Of a stretch of DNA of 64,000 bases, positions 35,764 to 44,531 are shown piece after piece (position 1 is the first letter of the stretch; each line of letters begins with the position of its first letter). The stretch is taken from assembly GCF_000614065.1 (NCBI RefSeq), contig NZ_BAKG01000013.1:1-64000 (forward strand), written 5' to 3'. The DNA comes from Prevotella dentasini JCM 15908 (GTDB taxonomy: Bacteria; Bacteroidota; Bacteroidia; Bacteroidales; Bacteroidaceae). Made by a program: the position numbers and the translations under genes. Below the pieces are notes generated by a model. It worked only from the letters and a program-made list of their open reading frames with translations, made no database searches and was not told the DNA's origin.

Positions 35764-37059
35764 ATGAGAAGTACATTCAAGATACTGTTCTATATCAACA
35801 GACAGAAGACAAAGGCGGACGGCAACACCGCCATTCTCTGCCGTATCACCATAGACGGAAAGAGCGCAGCCATTACCACAGGAGAAGAGTGCCAGCCCTC
35901 CGAGTGGAACACTAAACAAGGGCTGACAACCAACAAGAAGACAAACCAAAGAATCAATGAGTTCAGGGAATTGGTAAAGAAAACCTATCGAGACATACTG
36001 GCGAGGGACGGAGTGGTTAGCGTAGAACTTATCAAGAGCCGCTTGCAAGGCATTGCCACTAATCCAACAATGCTCCTTGCCATGAGCAAGGCGGAACTGC
36101 AATCCGTCAAAGAGTCAGTAGGTAAGTCAAAGGCAGTGGGAACTTATCAGAACCTGTATTACTCAGACAAGATGCTCACAGAGTTTGTCAATGACAGAGG
36201 GAACGAGGATATACCCATTACTGCCATCACAGAGAAGATGTTCGAGGAATTTCGTTTCTTCTTGAAGAAGCGTGAATATGCAGCATCGACTATTAACCGT
36301 TACCTTTGTTGGCTGAGCCGACTGATGTTTAGGGCAGTGAGCCAAAGAATAATCCGCTGCAATCCCTTTGAGCATGCCAAGTATGAGAAGGAGGAAAAGA
36401 GAATACGCTTCCTGCAGAAAAGCAATGTAATGAAGATTATGGCAATGAGGATGAACGACAGAGAAGCGGAACTGGCACGGCTGATGTTTGTCTTTTCCTG
36501 CTTTACAGGGTTGGCTATCGCTGACATGGAAAGTTTAGAATACAGGCATATCCAAACGGCAGCAGACGGACAGAGGTATATACGCAAGGAGCGTCAGAAG
36601 ACAAAGGTCGAGTTTGTCGTACCGCTGCATCCCGTAGCAGAAGCCATCATCAGCCATTGCAGGAATGAGCAGGAAAGAGACGAAGTGCAGCAGACGATGA
36701 AAGAAAAAGGTGAAACCCTTGTCTTCCAACCACATTGCAGCCGTAGCGTGATGGGCAAAAACCTGTGCATCGTGGGCAAGGCTTGCGGTATCAGACAGAG
36801 ATTGTCGTACCATGTTGCAAGGCATACTTTCGGTACGATGAGCCTAAGTGCAGGCATACCTATTGAGAGCATAGCCAAGATGATGGGGCACGCTTCCATA
36901 TCAAGCACGCAGATTTATGCACAGGTGACGGACAACAAGATCTCGGAGGATATGGACAGGCTCATTGCCAAACAATCGGCAATGAAGAGAGACATTACGG
37001 AGAGAGAGGCTTGTGAACTTTCGGATATACCAATCTGTAAAATGGAGGAAACGGCATGA
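35764..37059 (+). CDS. Tyrosine recombinase (integrase) 2
   Basis: A 431-residue tyrosine recombinase. The N-terminal arm-binding domain MRSTFKILFYINRQKTKADGNTAILCRITIDGK is followed by a SAM-like domain. The catalytic part has SCFTGLAIADMESLEYRHI, YHVARHTFGTMSLSAGIPIESIAKMMGHASISSTQIYAQV (H-x-x-R and Tyr). It differs from integrase 1 and is not a recent duplicate. Tandem integrases are frequent in Bacteroidetes elements. Which one performs integration cannot be told from sequence. It overlaps the next gene by 4 bp (ATGA). Confidence 0.92.
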   Translation: MRSTFKILFYINRQKTKADGNTAILCRITIDGKSAAITTGEECQPSEWNTKQGLTTNKKTNQRINEFRELVKKTYRDILARDGVVSVELIKSRLQGIATNPTMLLAMSKAELQSVKESVGKSKAVGTYQNLYYSDKMLTEFVNDRGNEDIPITAITEKMFEEFRFFLKKREYAASTINRYLCWLSRLMFRAVSQRIIRCNPFEHAKYEKEEKRIRFLQKSNVMKIMAMRMNDREAELARLMFVFSCFTGLAIADMESLEYRHIQTAADGQRYIRKERQKTKVEFVVPLHPVAEAIISHCRNEQERDEVQQTMKEKGETLVFQPHCSRSVMGKNLCIVGKACGIRQRLSYHVARHTFGTMSLSAGIPIESIAKMMGHASISSTQIYAQVTDNKISEDMDRLIAKQSAMKRDITEREACELSDIPICKMEETA

Positions 37060-37472
37060 ATACGAGCTATAGACCAAAAACAATGACCGACACGTACAAT
37101 CATCGCAGTATCTTTGATTGGGGCAATAATATGCAGGTTGTCCGCAAGGGTAAAGGCGAGATAGCCATGACAGAAAGTGAGCTTGTGAGATTCTTCGGTG
37201 TAACATGGAAAAAGCTCAATCATAGGCTTCAGACGATAATAAAATCTTCCAACCTGTATCCCGATGAGAGGGTTGCAGGTGAGGAGGAAGTCATAATCAA
37301 CGAACAACTCAAAGGTTATGCACCGCTCTATCCGCTTCCTGTCATCATCGCCCTGTCCTTTCTGTTGGACAGCATGGAAGCGCATTTGTTCAGAAAGTAT
37401 ATCAGTAGAAGATTGCAGACAGAGTCTATCATTGTAACGCCAGTCTTCCTGTTGGGCAATACCAAGAACTGA
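37056..37472 (+). CDS. Element-encoded hypothetical protein (138 aa)
   Basis: A 138-residue soluble protein translationally coupled to integrase 2 (ATGA overlap). MTESELVRFFGVTWKKLNHRLQTIIKSS (about residues 38-65) resembles a helix-turn-helix. The rest, YPLPVIIALSFLLDSMEAHLFRKYISRRLQ, is helical with a hydrophobic face. It may be a DNA-binding accessory factor for recombination, but I do not recognise a named family. Confidence 0.7.
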   Translation: MNTSYRPKTMTDTYNHRSIFDWGNNMQVVRKGKGEIAMTESELVRFFGVTWKKLNHRLQTIIKSSNLYPDERVAGEEEVIINEQLKGYAPLYPLPVIIALSFLLDSMEAHLFRKYISRRLQTESIIVTPVFLLGNTKN

Positions 37473-37532
37473 TGGATATATTTCCTTTTTCTTTCACCGA
37501 TTATATCTTACTACATTACTACAATAAGAGTT

Positions 37533-37627
37533 AAAGCGGTGAAAGAGAAAGGATTAACGTGTAGTTGGGTACTCAAAATAATTATACTACGCAGTAACTA
37601 CATTTGCCTTTCTTCTTTCACCGCTTT
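37533..37627. terminator. Large nested hairpin between convergent units
   Basis: AAAGCGGTGAAAGAGAAAGG (37533-37552) pairs with 37607-37627 (CCTTTCTTC...CCGCTTT) with one bulge. Inside, TGTAGTT (37560-37566) pairs with AACTACA (37596-37602). It separates the integrase module from the 3' end of the RiPP operon and probably terminates from both sides. Confidence 0.65.
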
Positions 37628-37646
37628 ATTACGGTTAAAAAGGGAA

Positions 37647-38126
37647 TTATATGCTATTTGTTATTTGCCTGACTATCCTCTGAAGCACGCTTTCATTGCT
37701 TACAAGTATAGATGCCGTGCCCGTCATTCCGCTGATAATTTTATACCTGCAATCCGTTATCCTTACCTGTGCCGTGAACACGCTGACAACTTCCGTTTGT
37801 CGGGGTGTATGCGATGTGGCGGTTATAATGCCATGGGCAACTCCGTATGTTTCAGCATCGTAACCCTCAAATTCGATGTTTGCAGTCATTCCTCTCGCTA
37901 TTGTATTCACGTATTTATAAGGAATTTTTATTGTGCCTTGTTGGGCATTTGTTATTTGTACCTTTGCACTGATGGTTTCGGGATAAGGTATAAAGTATGC
38001 GCCCACCAGCAGTGCCAATATCACAAAGGTGATAATCGTGATGCCATAGCGCACAATTCTTGACGGTATCTCGCCAATGATGTGCCTTACCTTCTCGCTG
38101 CGGAGTTCTATCTTGTCGTCTGCCAT
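37647..38126 (-). CDS. Short HlyD-like membrane-fusion protein
   Basis: A 159-residue adaptor. A cytoplasmic N-terminus leads to one membrane helix (RYGITIITFVILALLVGAYFIPYP, about residues 26-49), then beta-rich periplasmic sequence (SAKVQITNAQQGTIKIPYKYVNTIARGMTANIEFEGY...GMTGTASILV). Normal HlyD proteins are about 400 residues with a coiled-coil hairpin and lipoyl domains; both are absent, and the frame has no visible internal break. It follows the C39 exporter by 22 bp and most likely works with it. The short form may not reach a TolC-like pore, and no tolC is present here. The minimal form could be genuine or a deletion product. Confidence 0.75.
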   Translation of the reverse strand: MADDKIELRSEKVRHIIGEIPSRIVRYGITIITFVILALLVGAYFIPYPETISAKVQITNAQQGTIKIPYKYVNTIARGMTANIEFEGYDAETYGVAHGIITATSHTPRQTEVVSVFTAQVRITDCRYKIISGMTGTASILVSNESVLQRIVRQITNSI

Positions 38127-38148
38127 AGTTGTTTTGCCTTTCCTAATG

Positions 38149-40344
38149 TCAGTTGCCCAGTTCCAATTGATTTTTCACAAGGTTATAGTATACACCCCGC
38201 TTCGATGTGAGTGTTTCGTGGTTGCCAATTTCCACCACCTTGCCTTTATCTAATACCACTATCTGGTCGGCATTTTTCACCGTACTTAGTCGGTGCGCCA
38301 CGATAACTACTGTCTTGCCTTTGTAGAACTCGTCCAAATGCTCCACAATCATGCGCTCATTGTTGGCATCGAGCGAGTTGGTGGCTTCGTCAAGGAAGAT
38401 ATAATCGGGATTCTTGTACACGGCTCTTGCTATCAAGATGCGCTGTTTCTGTCCCTGACTCAAGCCCACACCATCGCGACCAATCTTTGTGTTGTATTTT
38501 AAGGGCAGCCCCATCACATAATCGTGAATACAGGCTATCTCGGCAGCTTTCAGCAAATGCTCCTTGTCAATCTCTCCATTATCTACGGCAATGTTCCTTG
38601 CAATGCTCTCGGAGAATATCACACCGTCCTGCATCACCACGCCACATTGTCTGCGCCACCATTTTTTGTTGAGCGCATTTACATCAGTTCCTCCAATGGT
38701 GATTTGTCCGCCCAATACGGGATAATAGCCAAGCACGAGCTTGATGAGCGTTGTTTTACCGCTGCCCGACGCACCTACGATGGCTGTTACTTTGCCTTTG
38801 GGGATTGTGAGGCTTACATCATCAATGATAGTTTTCAGTGCGTGTGGGTCGTACTTGAAGTTTACGGTTTCAAGGTCTATGCCTTGATTTTTTTCTTTCA
38901 CTGCCATTTCCAATCCTTGCTTTCCGTTCTCATCATTCATGCGGTGGATTTCATTGATACGCTCAAGACTTATCTTCACGTCCTGCACCGAATAGAAGAA
39001 ACTCATCAACTGCTCAACGGGTGAGTTGAGTTGTCCGATGATATACTGTACGGCGAGCATCATACCCAGTGTGAGTTGTCCGTGAATGACGGCTGTTGCT
39101 GCCACCACCGTAATGACGATGTTCTTCAGTTCGTTGATAAAGATACTTCCTGCCTCTTGTGTCTGCTGGAGTTTCAGCGACTTCATCTGCACCCCAAAGA
39201 GGTCTGCCTGCACGTCCTCCCACTCCCAGCGTCTTCGCTGCTCGCAGTCTTGGAGCTTTATCTCCTGCATGGAGGTGATAAACTCGTAGGTCTTGTTGTT
39301 GTTGATGGCTTGCTGCTCAAAGAGTTCATAGTCGAGTACCTTTCTGCGTCTGAGGAAGAGTGCAAGCCAACCGCCATAGAGTAAGCTGCCGAACATAAAG
39401 ATAGCAAAGACAAGCCAATTATAGGACAGCAGTACGATGCTGAACACCACAAAGGTAAAGAGTGAGAACACTATGCTAAGCGTCTGCTGTGTCAGGAACG
39501 TATTCACACGGCTATGATCACCCATGCGCTGCATAAGGTCGCCCATCAGTTTGGTATCGAAGAATGACATCGGCAGCTTTAAGAGCTTGATGAAGAAGTC
39601 GCTCACCAATGAGATATTGATGCGCAGCGATATGTGTAGCAAAAGCCATCGACGAATAAAGTCGATGGCGGTTCGACTTATGGTAAGCATCAGTTGGGCC
39701 AAGAGTATCAGCCAAATAAAGCCGATGTTTTGGTTCTTGATTCCTACGTCCACAATGGATTGCGTGAGGAAAGGCAGGATAAGCTGCAATAGGCTGCCCA
39801 CCAACAGGCCTAAGACAATCTGTCCGAAATACTTTCGGTATTTCTTGATATAGCCAAAGAGGAACTTAAACGAGCGTTCATCTGTTGTCTGTTCATCTGT
39901 CTGCTTTTCATAAAAGGCAGGTGTGGGTTCTAAGAACATCGCAATTCCCTTTTCCTCACCGCCCGATTGGGTGCTGATCCAATGCTTCTTGAACTCATCA
40001 AGGTTGTACTTCACAAGTCCTTTAGCAGGGTCGGCTATGTAGAAAATCTTTCCTTTCTTTACTTTATACAACACCACAAAGTGGTTTTGATTCCAGTGAA
40101 GAATGCAGGGAGACTTAACTTTTTTTATACTGCTAATATCTATTTTCCCACATTCACTCTCTAGCCCAATACTTGAAGCAGTATTCTTTATGCTTAACAT
40201 AGAAACTCCTTCTGTTGTAGAGCTACATATATCAGATAGATATTCCAAAGAATAAACCCTATGGTAGAATCCACAAACCATTTTCAGGCAGGCTATACCA
40301 CACTGCATCGAATCGAACTGTCTATAAAAAGGGAATTGATACAT
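38149..40344 (-). CDS. Peptidase-containing ABC exporter (C39 protease, PCAT)
   Basis: A 731-residue bacteriocin-type exporter that cuts leader peptides after a double glycine and exports the product. The C39 domain (residues 1-140) has Gln9, Cys15 (DSMQCGIACL), His88 (NQNHFVVLY) and Asp105 (IADPAKG). The transmembrane part (about 165-460) starts YFGQIVLGLLVGSLLQLILPFLTQSIVD. The ATPase has Walker A VGASGSGKTT (about 523), signature LSQGQKQRI (about 628), Walker B YIFLDEATNSLD and the H-loop AHRLSTV. It lies in the operon with a GG-type precursor (44128) and its maturase, which fits its role exactly. Confidence 0.95.
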   Translation of the reverse strand: MYQFPFYRQFDSMQCGIACLKMVCGFYHRVYSLEYLSDICSSTTEGVSMLSIKNTASSIGLESECGKIDISSIKKVKSPCILHWNQNHFVVLYKVKKGKIFYIADPAKGLVKYNLDEFKKHWISTQSGGEEKGIAMFLEPTPAFYEKQTDEQTTDERSFKFLFGYIKKYRKYFGQIVLGLLVGSLLQLILPFLTQSIVDVGIKNQNIGFIWLILLAQLMLTISRTAIDFIRRWLLLHISLRINISLVSDFFIKLLKLPMSFFDTKLMGDLMQRMGDHSRVNTFLTQQTLSIVFSLFTFVVFSIVLLSYNWLVFAIFMFGSLLYGGWLALFLRRRKVLDYELFEQQAINNNKTYEFITSMQEIKLQDCEQRRRWEWEDVQADLFGVQMKSLKLQQTQEAGSIFINELKNIVITVVAATAVIHGQLTLGMMLAVQYIIGQLNSPVEQLMSFFYSVQDVKISLERINEIHRMNDENGKQGLEMAVKEKNQGIDLETVNFKYDPHALKTIIDDVSLTIPKGKVTAIVGASGSGKTTLIKLVLGYYPVLGGQITIGGTDVNALNKKWWRRQCGVVMQDGVIFSESIARNIAVDNGEIDKEHLLKAAEIACIHDYVMGLPLKYNTKIGRDGVGLSQGQKQRILIARAVYKNPDYIFLDEATNSLDANNERMIVEHLDEFYKGKTVVIVAHRLSTVKNADQIVVLDKGKVVEIGNHETLTSKRGVYYNLVKNQLELGN

Positions 40345-40400
40345 TTATTCCGTGAACTAATATTCTATTAATTATCCATACACTACGAAGGTATGTATTT

Positions 40401-42686
40401 TTATAATCGTTTCAGCTCGCTCTGTCCGGCTGTCTGGCCTTTATATTTTGATCGGACTGGATTAAAGGAATAGGAGACGGTCAAGCTGATGACGGGATGC
40501 CGATAATCAACACGGTGCGAGGTATAGGCCTCGGCATATTGCGAATAACCCTTTTCCTTGGAATTGAACAGATCCAATGCGCTCAACTTTACCCACCAGT
40601 TCTTCATATTTTTCTGAACAGCCATATCTACCCTGAGCAACGGTTCCGACATATATGTGTCGGCATTGCCTTTAAGGTTTCCGCTCACATTCACTACGAT
40701 GTACCAGTCTTTGGGCAGCGTGACAAAATTTTTCCACTGCAACCCCCACTGCGGCCGATTGTAGGAAAGTCCGTTATGCGACAGCCATTGCTTATGTACC
40801 CACAGGTTCCACGACGGTTTCCATATCTTGAAAAGCGTAGGAGCATAAGAGAGGCTACTGTATGCGCTCGAATAGGAATGATTCTCCTCACCGGATAGGA
40901 CAGCCGGCACCTGATTCATTACGTCGAACCACGTGATGACGGCATTTTTCCCATAAGTATAGTCGCATATAAAGATGAGATCCTTGTAAGATGCGCTGAA
41001 AGACACGTTGTGGTTATAAGTAGGCTTCAGTTGGGAGTTGCCTCTGTCGTAACGGAAATCGCTGATGTAATGCAGTCCGTCGTCCAACTGGCTGTAAGTC
41101 GGATTGCTGGTATATATGTTATAACTCAACATGAGCGACAGACGATTCACGTCGTAAGAGAAGGAAACGGAGGGCAACAGGCGATGATAGGTACGACTAC
41201 TGGCATTAATGAGCTTGCCTCCGGCATAATAGTCGTAGTTGGTGTATTCGTACTTCAGGCCAAGTCGGGAAGATAGGTGACCGAAGCTACGGCTGTAATT
41301 AATAAACACACTGGCTGCCGACTGCTTCGACTCGTTGTCGTTGTTTTCCAGTACGCCCGTATAGTCGCTGTTGTCAATATTATATTTCTGACGGAAATGG
41401 GTGTAAGTGGCTTCGAAACCATATTCCAACTGGTTCTTTCCCAACGACGAGGAGAAAACCGTTTTCAGTGCTCCAAGGTCGGAAGCAATCTTGTTGACAG
41501 GAATGAGCATTGAATTGGCTGTGTTCTGCTTACTCTCGACCGTCTGTCTGCCATTGCTGTTGTTATGCACATAGCTGGCATCGACGTTGAGAGCCAACTT
41601 ATCACTGAACCTATTCTCATAATACAGACTCACATTATGACTGCCATTCTGCGAGAAAGTGTGCGACCGTGTGTCGAACTCGGTAAGCTCGTTGCCCTGC
41701 TGCATGTGATTATGATAAGACTGGTCGGAATGGCCAGAAAATGTTCGTGAAAAGATGTAGGTAGCACCGAGTGACTGTTTCTCAGAGAACTGATTGTTGA
41801 AGCCCAATATGACGGAACCGTTCTTCGATGAACTGTAGCCATCGCCCGAATAATCGGCATTGACATCCTGTCCGCCATACCGAAAGCGGTAAGTGTCTGT
41901 ACGCAGATAATGCAACTTGCTGAAAGTTTCGTACGACGAACTCATAAACACATCCAGTCCCTTGTGGCGATAGTTCAAGTCGAGCCATCCGTCTGTTGTC
42001 CAACAGCTGGACACACTCTCCTTCATGGTCAGCGTTCCGCCCAGTCCCTCTCCGACGGGTTTCAGTGTGGTAATGAAGAGTACGGCACGCACAGATGAAC
42101 CATACTTTGCTCCAGGATTCATATCTATCCTGATGTCTTTTATCATGTCGCTCGTTATGCGGTCCAGTTCGCTCCAGCTGCGCATACGCTTGTTATTGAT
42201 GTAGATGAGAGGTGTTCCTCTACCCAAGACACTTACTCCGTCGGTACTCATCATCGGCAACTGTTGCAGCACATCGGTTGCTCTGCCCAACTGGCTGTAC
42301 ACCGTGCCTTGAATGCTGGATACGAACACGCCATTCTTCATTCGGAACGCAGGACGCGTGGCCGTTATCGTAACGCCGTTTAGAATTTGTTCTGAAGGTG
42401 AAAGCAATACCGTCATGTGTTCGGAAGCCGGCAGAATCAACGTCTTGCATCCTACATACGATATTTTCACCAACTTATCTACAGGAGAAGCATCGAAAGC
42501 AAACGTTCCATCTTCATTCGACACGACTCCCGTAACATACGCAGAATCGGATGCCTGAAGCAATGACACAGTCGCGTAAGGAATAAAAACGCTATCGTTC
42601 TCCATTACAACTCCATTAATGCTTTGAGCATTCAGACAAGTAGAATAGGTCAAAGCAACCAAAAAAGACGTGATATATTTATTCAT
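40401..42686 (-). CDS. Outer-membrane beta-barrel/TonB-receptor-like protein
   Basis: A 761-residue protein. After the signal peptide (MNKYITSFLVALTYSTCLNAQ), a carboxypeptidase-like regulatory domain (INGVVMENDSVFIPYATVSLLQ to ISYVGCKTLILP) precedes a plug-like region (RATDVLQQLPMMSTDGVSVLGRGTPLIYINNKRM). A long outer-membrane barrel of the OMP_b-brl_3 type follows. It is located between the maturase and exporter genes. It may pass the mature peptide through the outer membrane or serve uptake/immunity; this is inference. No TonB box was recognised. A gap of only 11 bp separates it from the maturase gene. Confidence 0.88.
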   Translation of the reverse strand: MNKYITSFLVALTYSTCLNAQSINGVVMENDSVFIPYATVSLLQASDSAYVTGVVSNEDGTFAFDASPVDKLVKISYVGCKTLILPASEHMTVLLSPSEQILNGVTITATRPAFRMKNGVFVSSIQGTVYSQLGRATDVLQQLPMMSTDGVSVLGRGTPLIYINNKRMRSWSELDRITSDMIKDIRIDMNPGAKYGSSVRAVLFITTLKPVGEGLGGTLTMKESVSSCWTTDGWLDLNYRHKGLDVFMSSSYETFSKLHYLRTDTYRFRYGGQDVNADYSGDGYSSSKNGSVILGFNNQFSEKQSLGATYIFSRTFSGHSDQSYHNHMQQGNELTEFDTRSHTFSQNGSHNVSLYYENRFSDKLALNVDASYVHNNSNGRQTVESKQNTANSMLIPVNKIASDLGALKTVFSSSLGKNQLEYGFEATYTHFRQKYNIDNSDYTGVLENNDNESKQSAASVFINYSRSFGHLSSRLGLKYEYTNYDYYAGGKLINASSRTYHRLLPSVSFSYDVNRLSLMLSYNIYTSNPTYSQLDDGLHYISDFRYDRGNSQLKPTYNHNVSFSASYKDLIFICDYTYGKNAVITWFDVMNQVPAVLSGEENHSYSSAYSSLSYAPTLFKIWKPSWNLWVHKQWLSHNGLSYNRPQWGLQWKNFVTLPKDWYIVVNVSGNLKGNADTYMSEPLLRVDMAVQKNMKNWWVKLSALDLFNSKEKGYSQYAEAYTSHRVDYRHPVISLTVSYSFNPVRSKYKGQTAGQSELKRL

Positions 42687-42697
42687 AGCACTTATGT

Positions 42698-44020
42698 TTA
42701 AATTGCATATATTTTATAAGAATCTTCTTTATCTTTTTTCGCATGCTCTAAAAGACATTCCTTTAATATCTGCTGATTATTTAAGAAACAACATGTATTA
42801 TACTGTTTACCCTCAAAGATATTTTTATGCTTAAACCATTGGCAGCCTCCATCACACACAGGGAACAGTGCACAATCCTTACATTTCTGGGTATTATAGA
42901 TAGACGTATCATATAAATAGTGACTTACTAATGTCGGATTCTTTAATTTGTCATTCTGAATATTTCCTATTATTCTTTCAGGCGAATTGAAATCATTCCA
43001 ACATTTATACATTTCACCACTTGGACCTATGATAAAACTACTATTCCGATTTACCATACATCCTTTTTGCAAATCTATGTGCGGAAAGAAGTCTACAGGA
43101 ACTCCTTCTTTCTCTATTCTTTTATAAAATTGAAAACGCTTAATGTCAAACAATGATTTATAACACATTTTGCAACCATCTTTACTGGTTTCACGGATGA
43201 ATCCTGGATATGGATTAACTTTATGTGTACCATATCTTTGTATGAATTTCTTATATAGCGGTGCAAAATCATTTTCATTGTCCTTATTTACATTTATGCG
43301 TAAATCTATTTTGAAATCATCTGGAACCTGCCTGACAAGATTGTCAAGATTATTTATTATTTTAGCAAAAGTACGCCCTTTATTTCCTTTTAAGAAGCGA
43401 GTTTTATTATGATTTTCTTCATCTCCATCAAAAGATATCTGAATTTCAGTAAATCCAAGATTAATCATATCTCGAATTACATTATCAGACAAAAGATAAC
43501 CATTTGTAATAATAGATTGTGAGCATATCTTTACTTTACAATTATTGCGTATTTTTAGTATGATTTGCTTTATCTTATCAAAAGCCATGAGAGGTTCGCC
43601 ACCATACCATGTCAAGTCAAGTTTTTTTACAGAAGAATATCCATTAATAAAGCAAATAAGATTTTCTATTACATCATCTGAAATTACCTTTGTTTTCTTT
43701 TCACCTTCAAAACAATATGGGCAAGCAAAATTGCATCCCGTAGTGGGGGCTATCACTAAACTCAAAGAATCTGTAACACCAATATTAGAGAGGTAACTCA
43801 ATTTGCAAGAATCATAAAAGTCATACTGATGTTCGTCATCAATTATGATTTTTTTCTCCTTAAGTACATCTATAAATTCTTTTTCAATTTCGTTATAAGC
43901 TCCATTATACAATTTTTCATAAATGTCTTCTGATAATAAAGAGAGGAACTCTGTTTCAGAGTTATATAGATAAAATTTATTATCTCTCTCAAATAATATA
44001 GTATATAAGGATAACTTCAT
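42698..44020 (-). CDS. Radical SAM/SPASM peptide maturase (GG-Bacteroidales type)
   Basis: About 440 residues from MKLSLYTILF. A small N-terminal wing is followed by the radical SAM cluster motif CNFACPYC (Cys96, Cys100, Cys103), GGEPL, and TNGYLLSD. The C-terminal SPASM domain has GCMVNRNSSFIIGPSGEMYKCWND and CKDCALFPVCDGGCQW, giving ligands for extra Fe-S clusters. Such enzymes make thioether or carbon links on ribosomal peptides. It is next to a Cys-rich GG-leader precursor, so it most likely forms Cys crosslinks there. An upstream ATG at 44041 is possible. The hairpin at 44041-44098 separates it from the precursor gene. Confidence 0.92.
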   Translation of the reverse strand: MKLSLYTILFERDNKFYLYNSETEFLSLLSEDIYEKLYNGAYNEIEKEFIDVLKEKKIIIDDEHQYDFYDSCKLSYLSNIGVTDSLSLVIAPTTGCNFACPYCFEGEKKTKVISDDVIENLICFINGYSSVKKLDLTWYGGEPLMAFDKIKQIILKIRNNCKVKICSQSIITNGYLLSDNVIRDMINLGFTEIQISFDGDEENHNKTRFLKGNKGRTFAKIINNLDNLVRQVPDDFKIDLRINVNKDNENDFAPLYKKFIQRYGTHKVNPYPGFIRETSKDGCKMCYKSLFDIKRFQFYKRIEKEGVPVDFFPHIDLQKGCMVNRNSSFIIGPSGEMYKCWNDFNSPERIIGNIQNDKLKNPTLVSHYLYDTSIYNTQKCKDCALFPVCDGGCQWFKHKNIFEGKQYNTCCFLNNQQILKECLLEHAKKDKEDSYKIYAI

Positions 44021-44028
44021 AAGCATTA

Positions 44029-44098
44029 GTGTTAAAAACAAGTGAACTTAATAACAAGAGTCATTATTTGTGGAATACTTTAAGTTATTAAGTCCACT
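44029..44098 (-). terminator. Hairpin between precursor and maturase genes, probably leaky
   Basis: On the minus strand, 15-bp arms (44084-44098 with 44041-44055, one G-U pair) enclose a 28-nt loop and are followed by TTGTTTTTAAC. The structure would stop part of transcription, giving more precursor than enzyme mRNA, as known for many RiPP operons. Confidence 0.6.
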
Positions 44099-44127
44099 AT
44101 TTTACGTTTATGATTTCAATTATAAAA

Positions 44128-44349
44128 TTATGGTTTATTAGTAGTAGAACCGTTAGTGTCTGTAGGAGGTTTTACCGGCTCTGGCTTAACCTTGTTGCCA
44201 ATGCAAGCAACGGCATTTCCTTTGTAACAACCACACGACGTAAGACTTGGACAATCAGTAGAACTTCCAAATCCACCTTTCAACATCTCTAAGGATGTTT
44301 CATTCATTACCTCTCCATTGTGGAGAATCTCTAAAAAACATTTTTCCAT
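44128..44349 (-). CDS. RiPP precursor peptide with double-glycine leader (73 aa)
   Basis: A small peptide gene. The leader, residues 1-26, has the pattern MEKCFLEILHNGE...LEMLKGG, typical of C39-cleaved GG leaders. The core begins FGSSTDCPSLTSCGCYKGN and holds four Cys (33, 39, 41, 49) with neighbouring Ser, Thr and Gly. The Pro/Lys/Thr-rich tail (KPEPVKPPTD) follows. It resembles the GG-Bacteroidales natural-product precursor family. The gene is directly upstream of a radical SAM/SPASM enzyme and a C39 exporter. It has its own promoter (-7 TATATTTG, 44446-44453) and two palindromic boxes upstream. Activity (antimicrobial, signal, other) is unknown. Confidence 0.88.
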   Translation of the reverse strand: MEKCFLEILHNGEVMNETSLEMLKGGFGSSTDCPSLTSCGCYKGNAVACIGNKVKPEPVKPPTDTNGSTTNKP

Positions 44350-44445
44350 ATAATATTAGTTTTGTGCCATCTTATAGCTTCTGGCATTGCTCCTTTTGAC
44401 AGTTAGGTCTGCTTTATAATCTTGTCGACTTGATTATTTCTGTTG

Positions 44446-44531
44446 CAAATATATTTATATCTCCAAATTATTTCGCTACACAAAAGTGTAATAGAGAATA
44501 TGTTCGTTTAAATATTACACAAAAGTGTAAT
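44446..44531 (-). promoter_or_regulatory. RiPP operon promoter with two LuxR-type boxes
   Basis: The -7 element is TATATTTG (44446-44453, minus strand) with no -33 TTTG. The box TACACAAAAGTGTA lies at 44477-44490, 23 bp upstream of the -7 element, which centres it near -42. A second, longer copy, ATTACACAAAAGTGTAAT, is at 44514-44531, 39 bp further. It overlaps the end of the acyltransferase gene. Confidence 0.7.
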
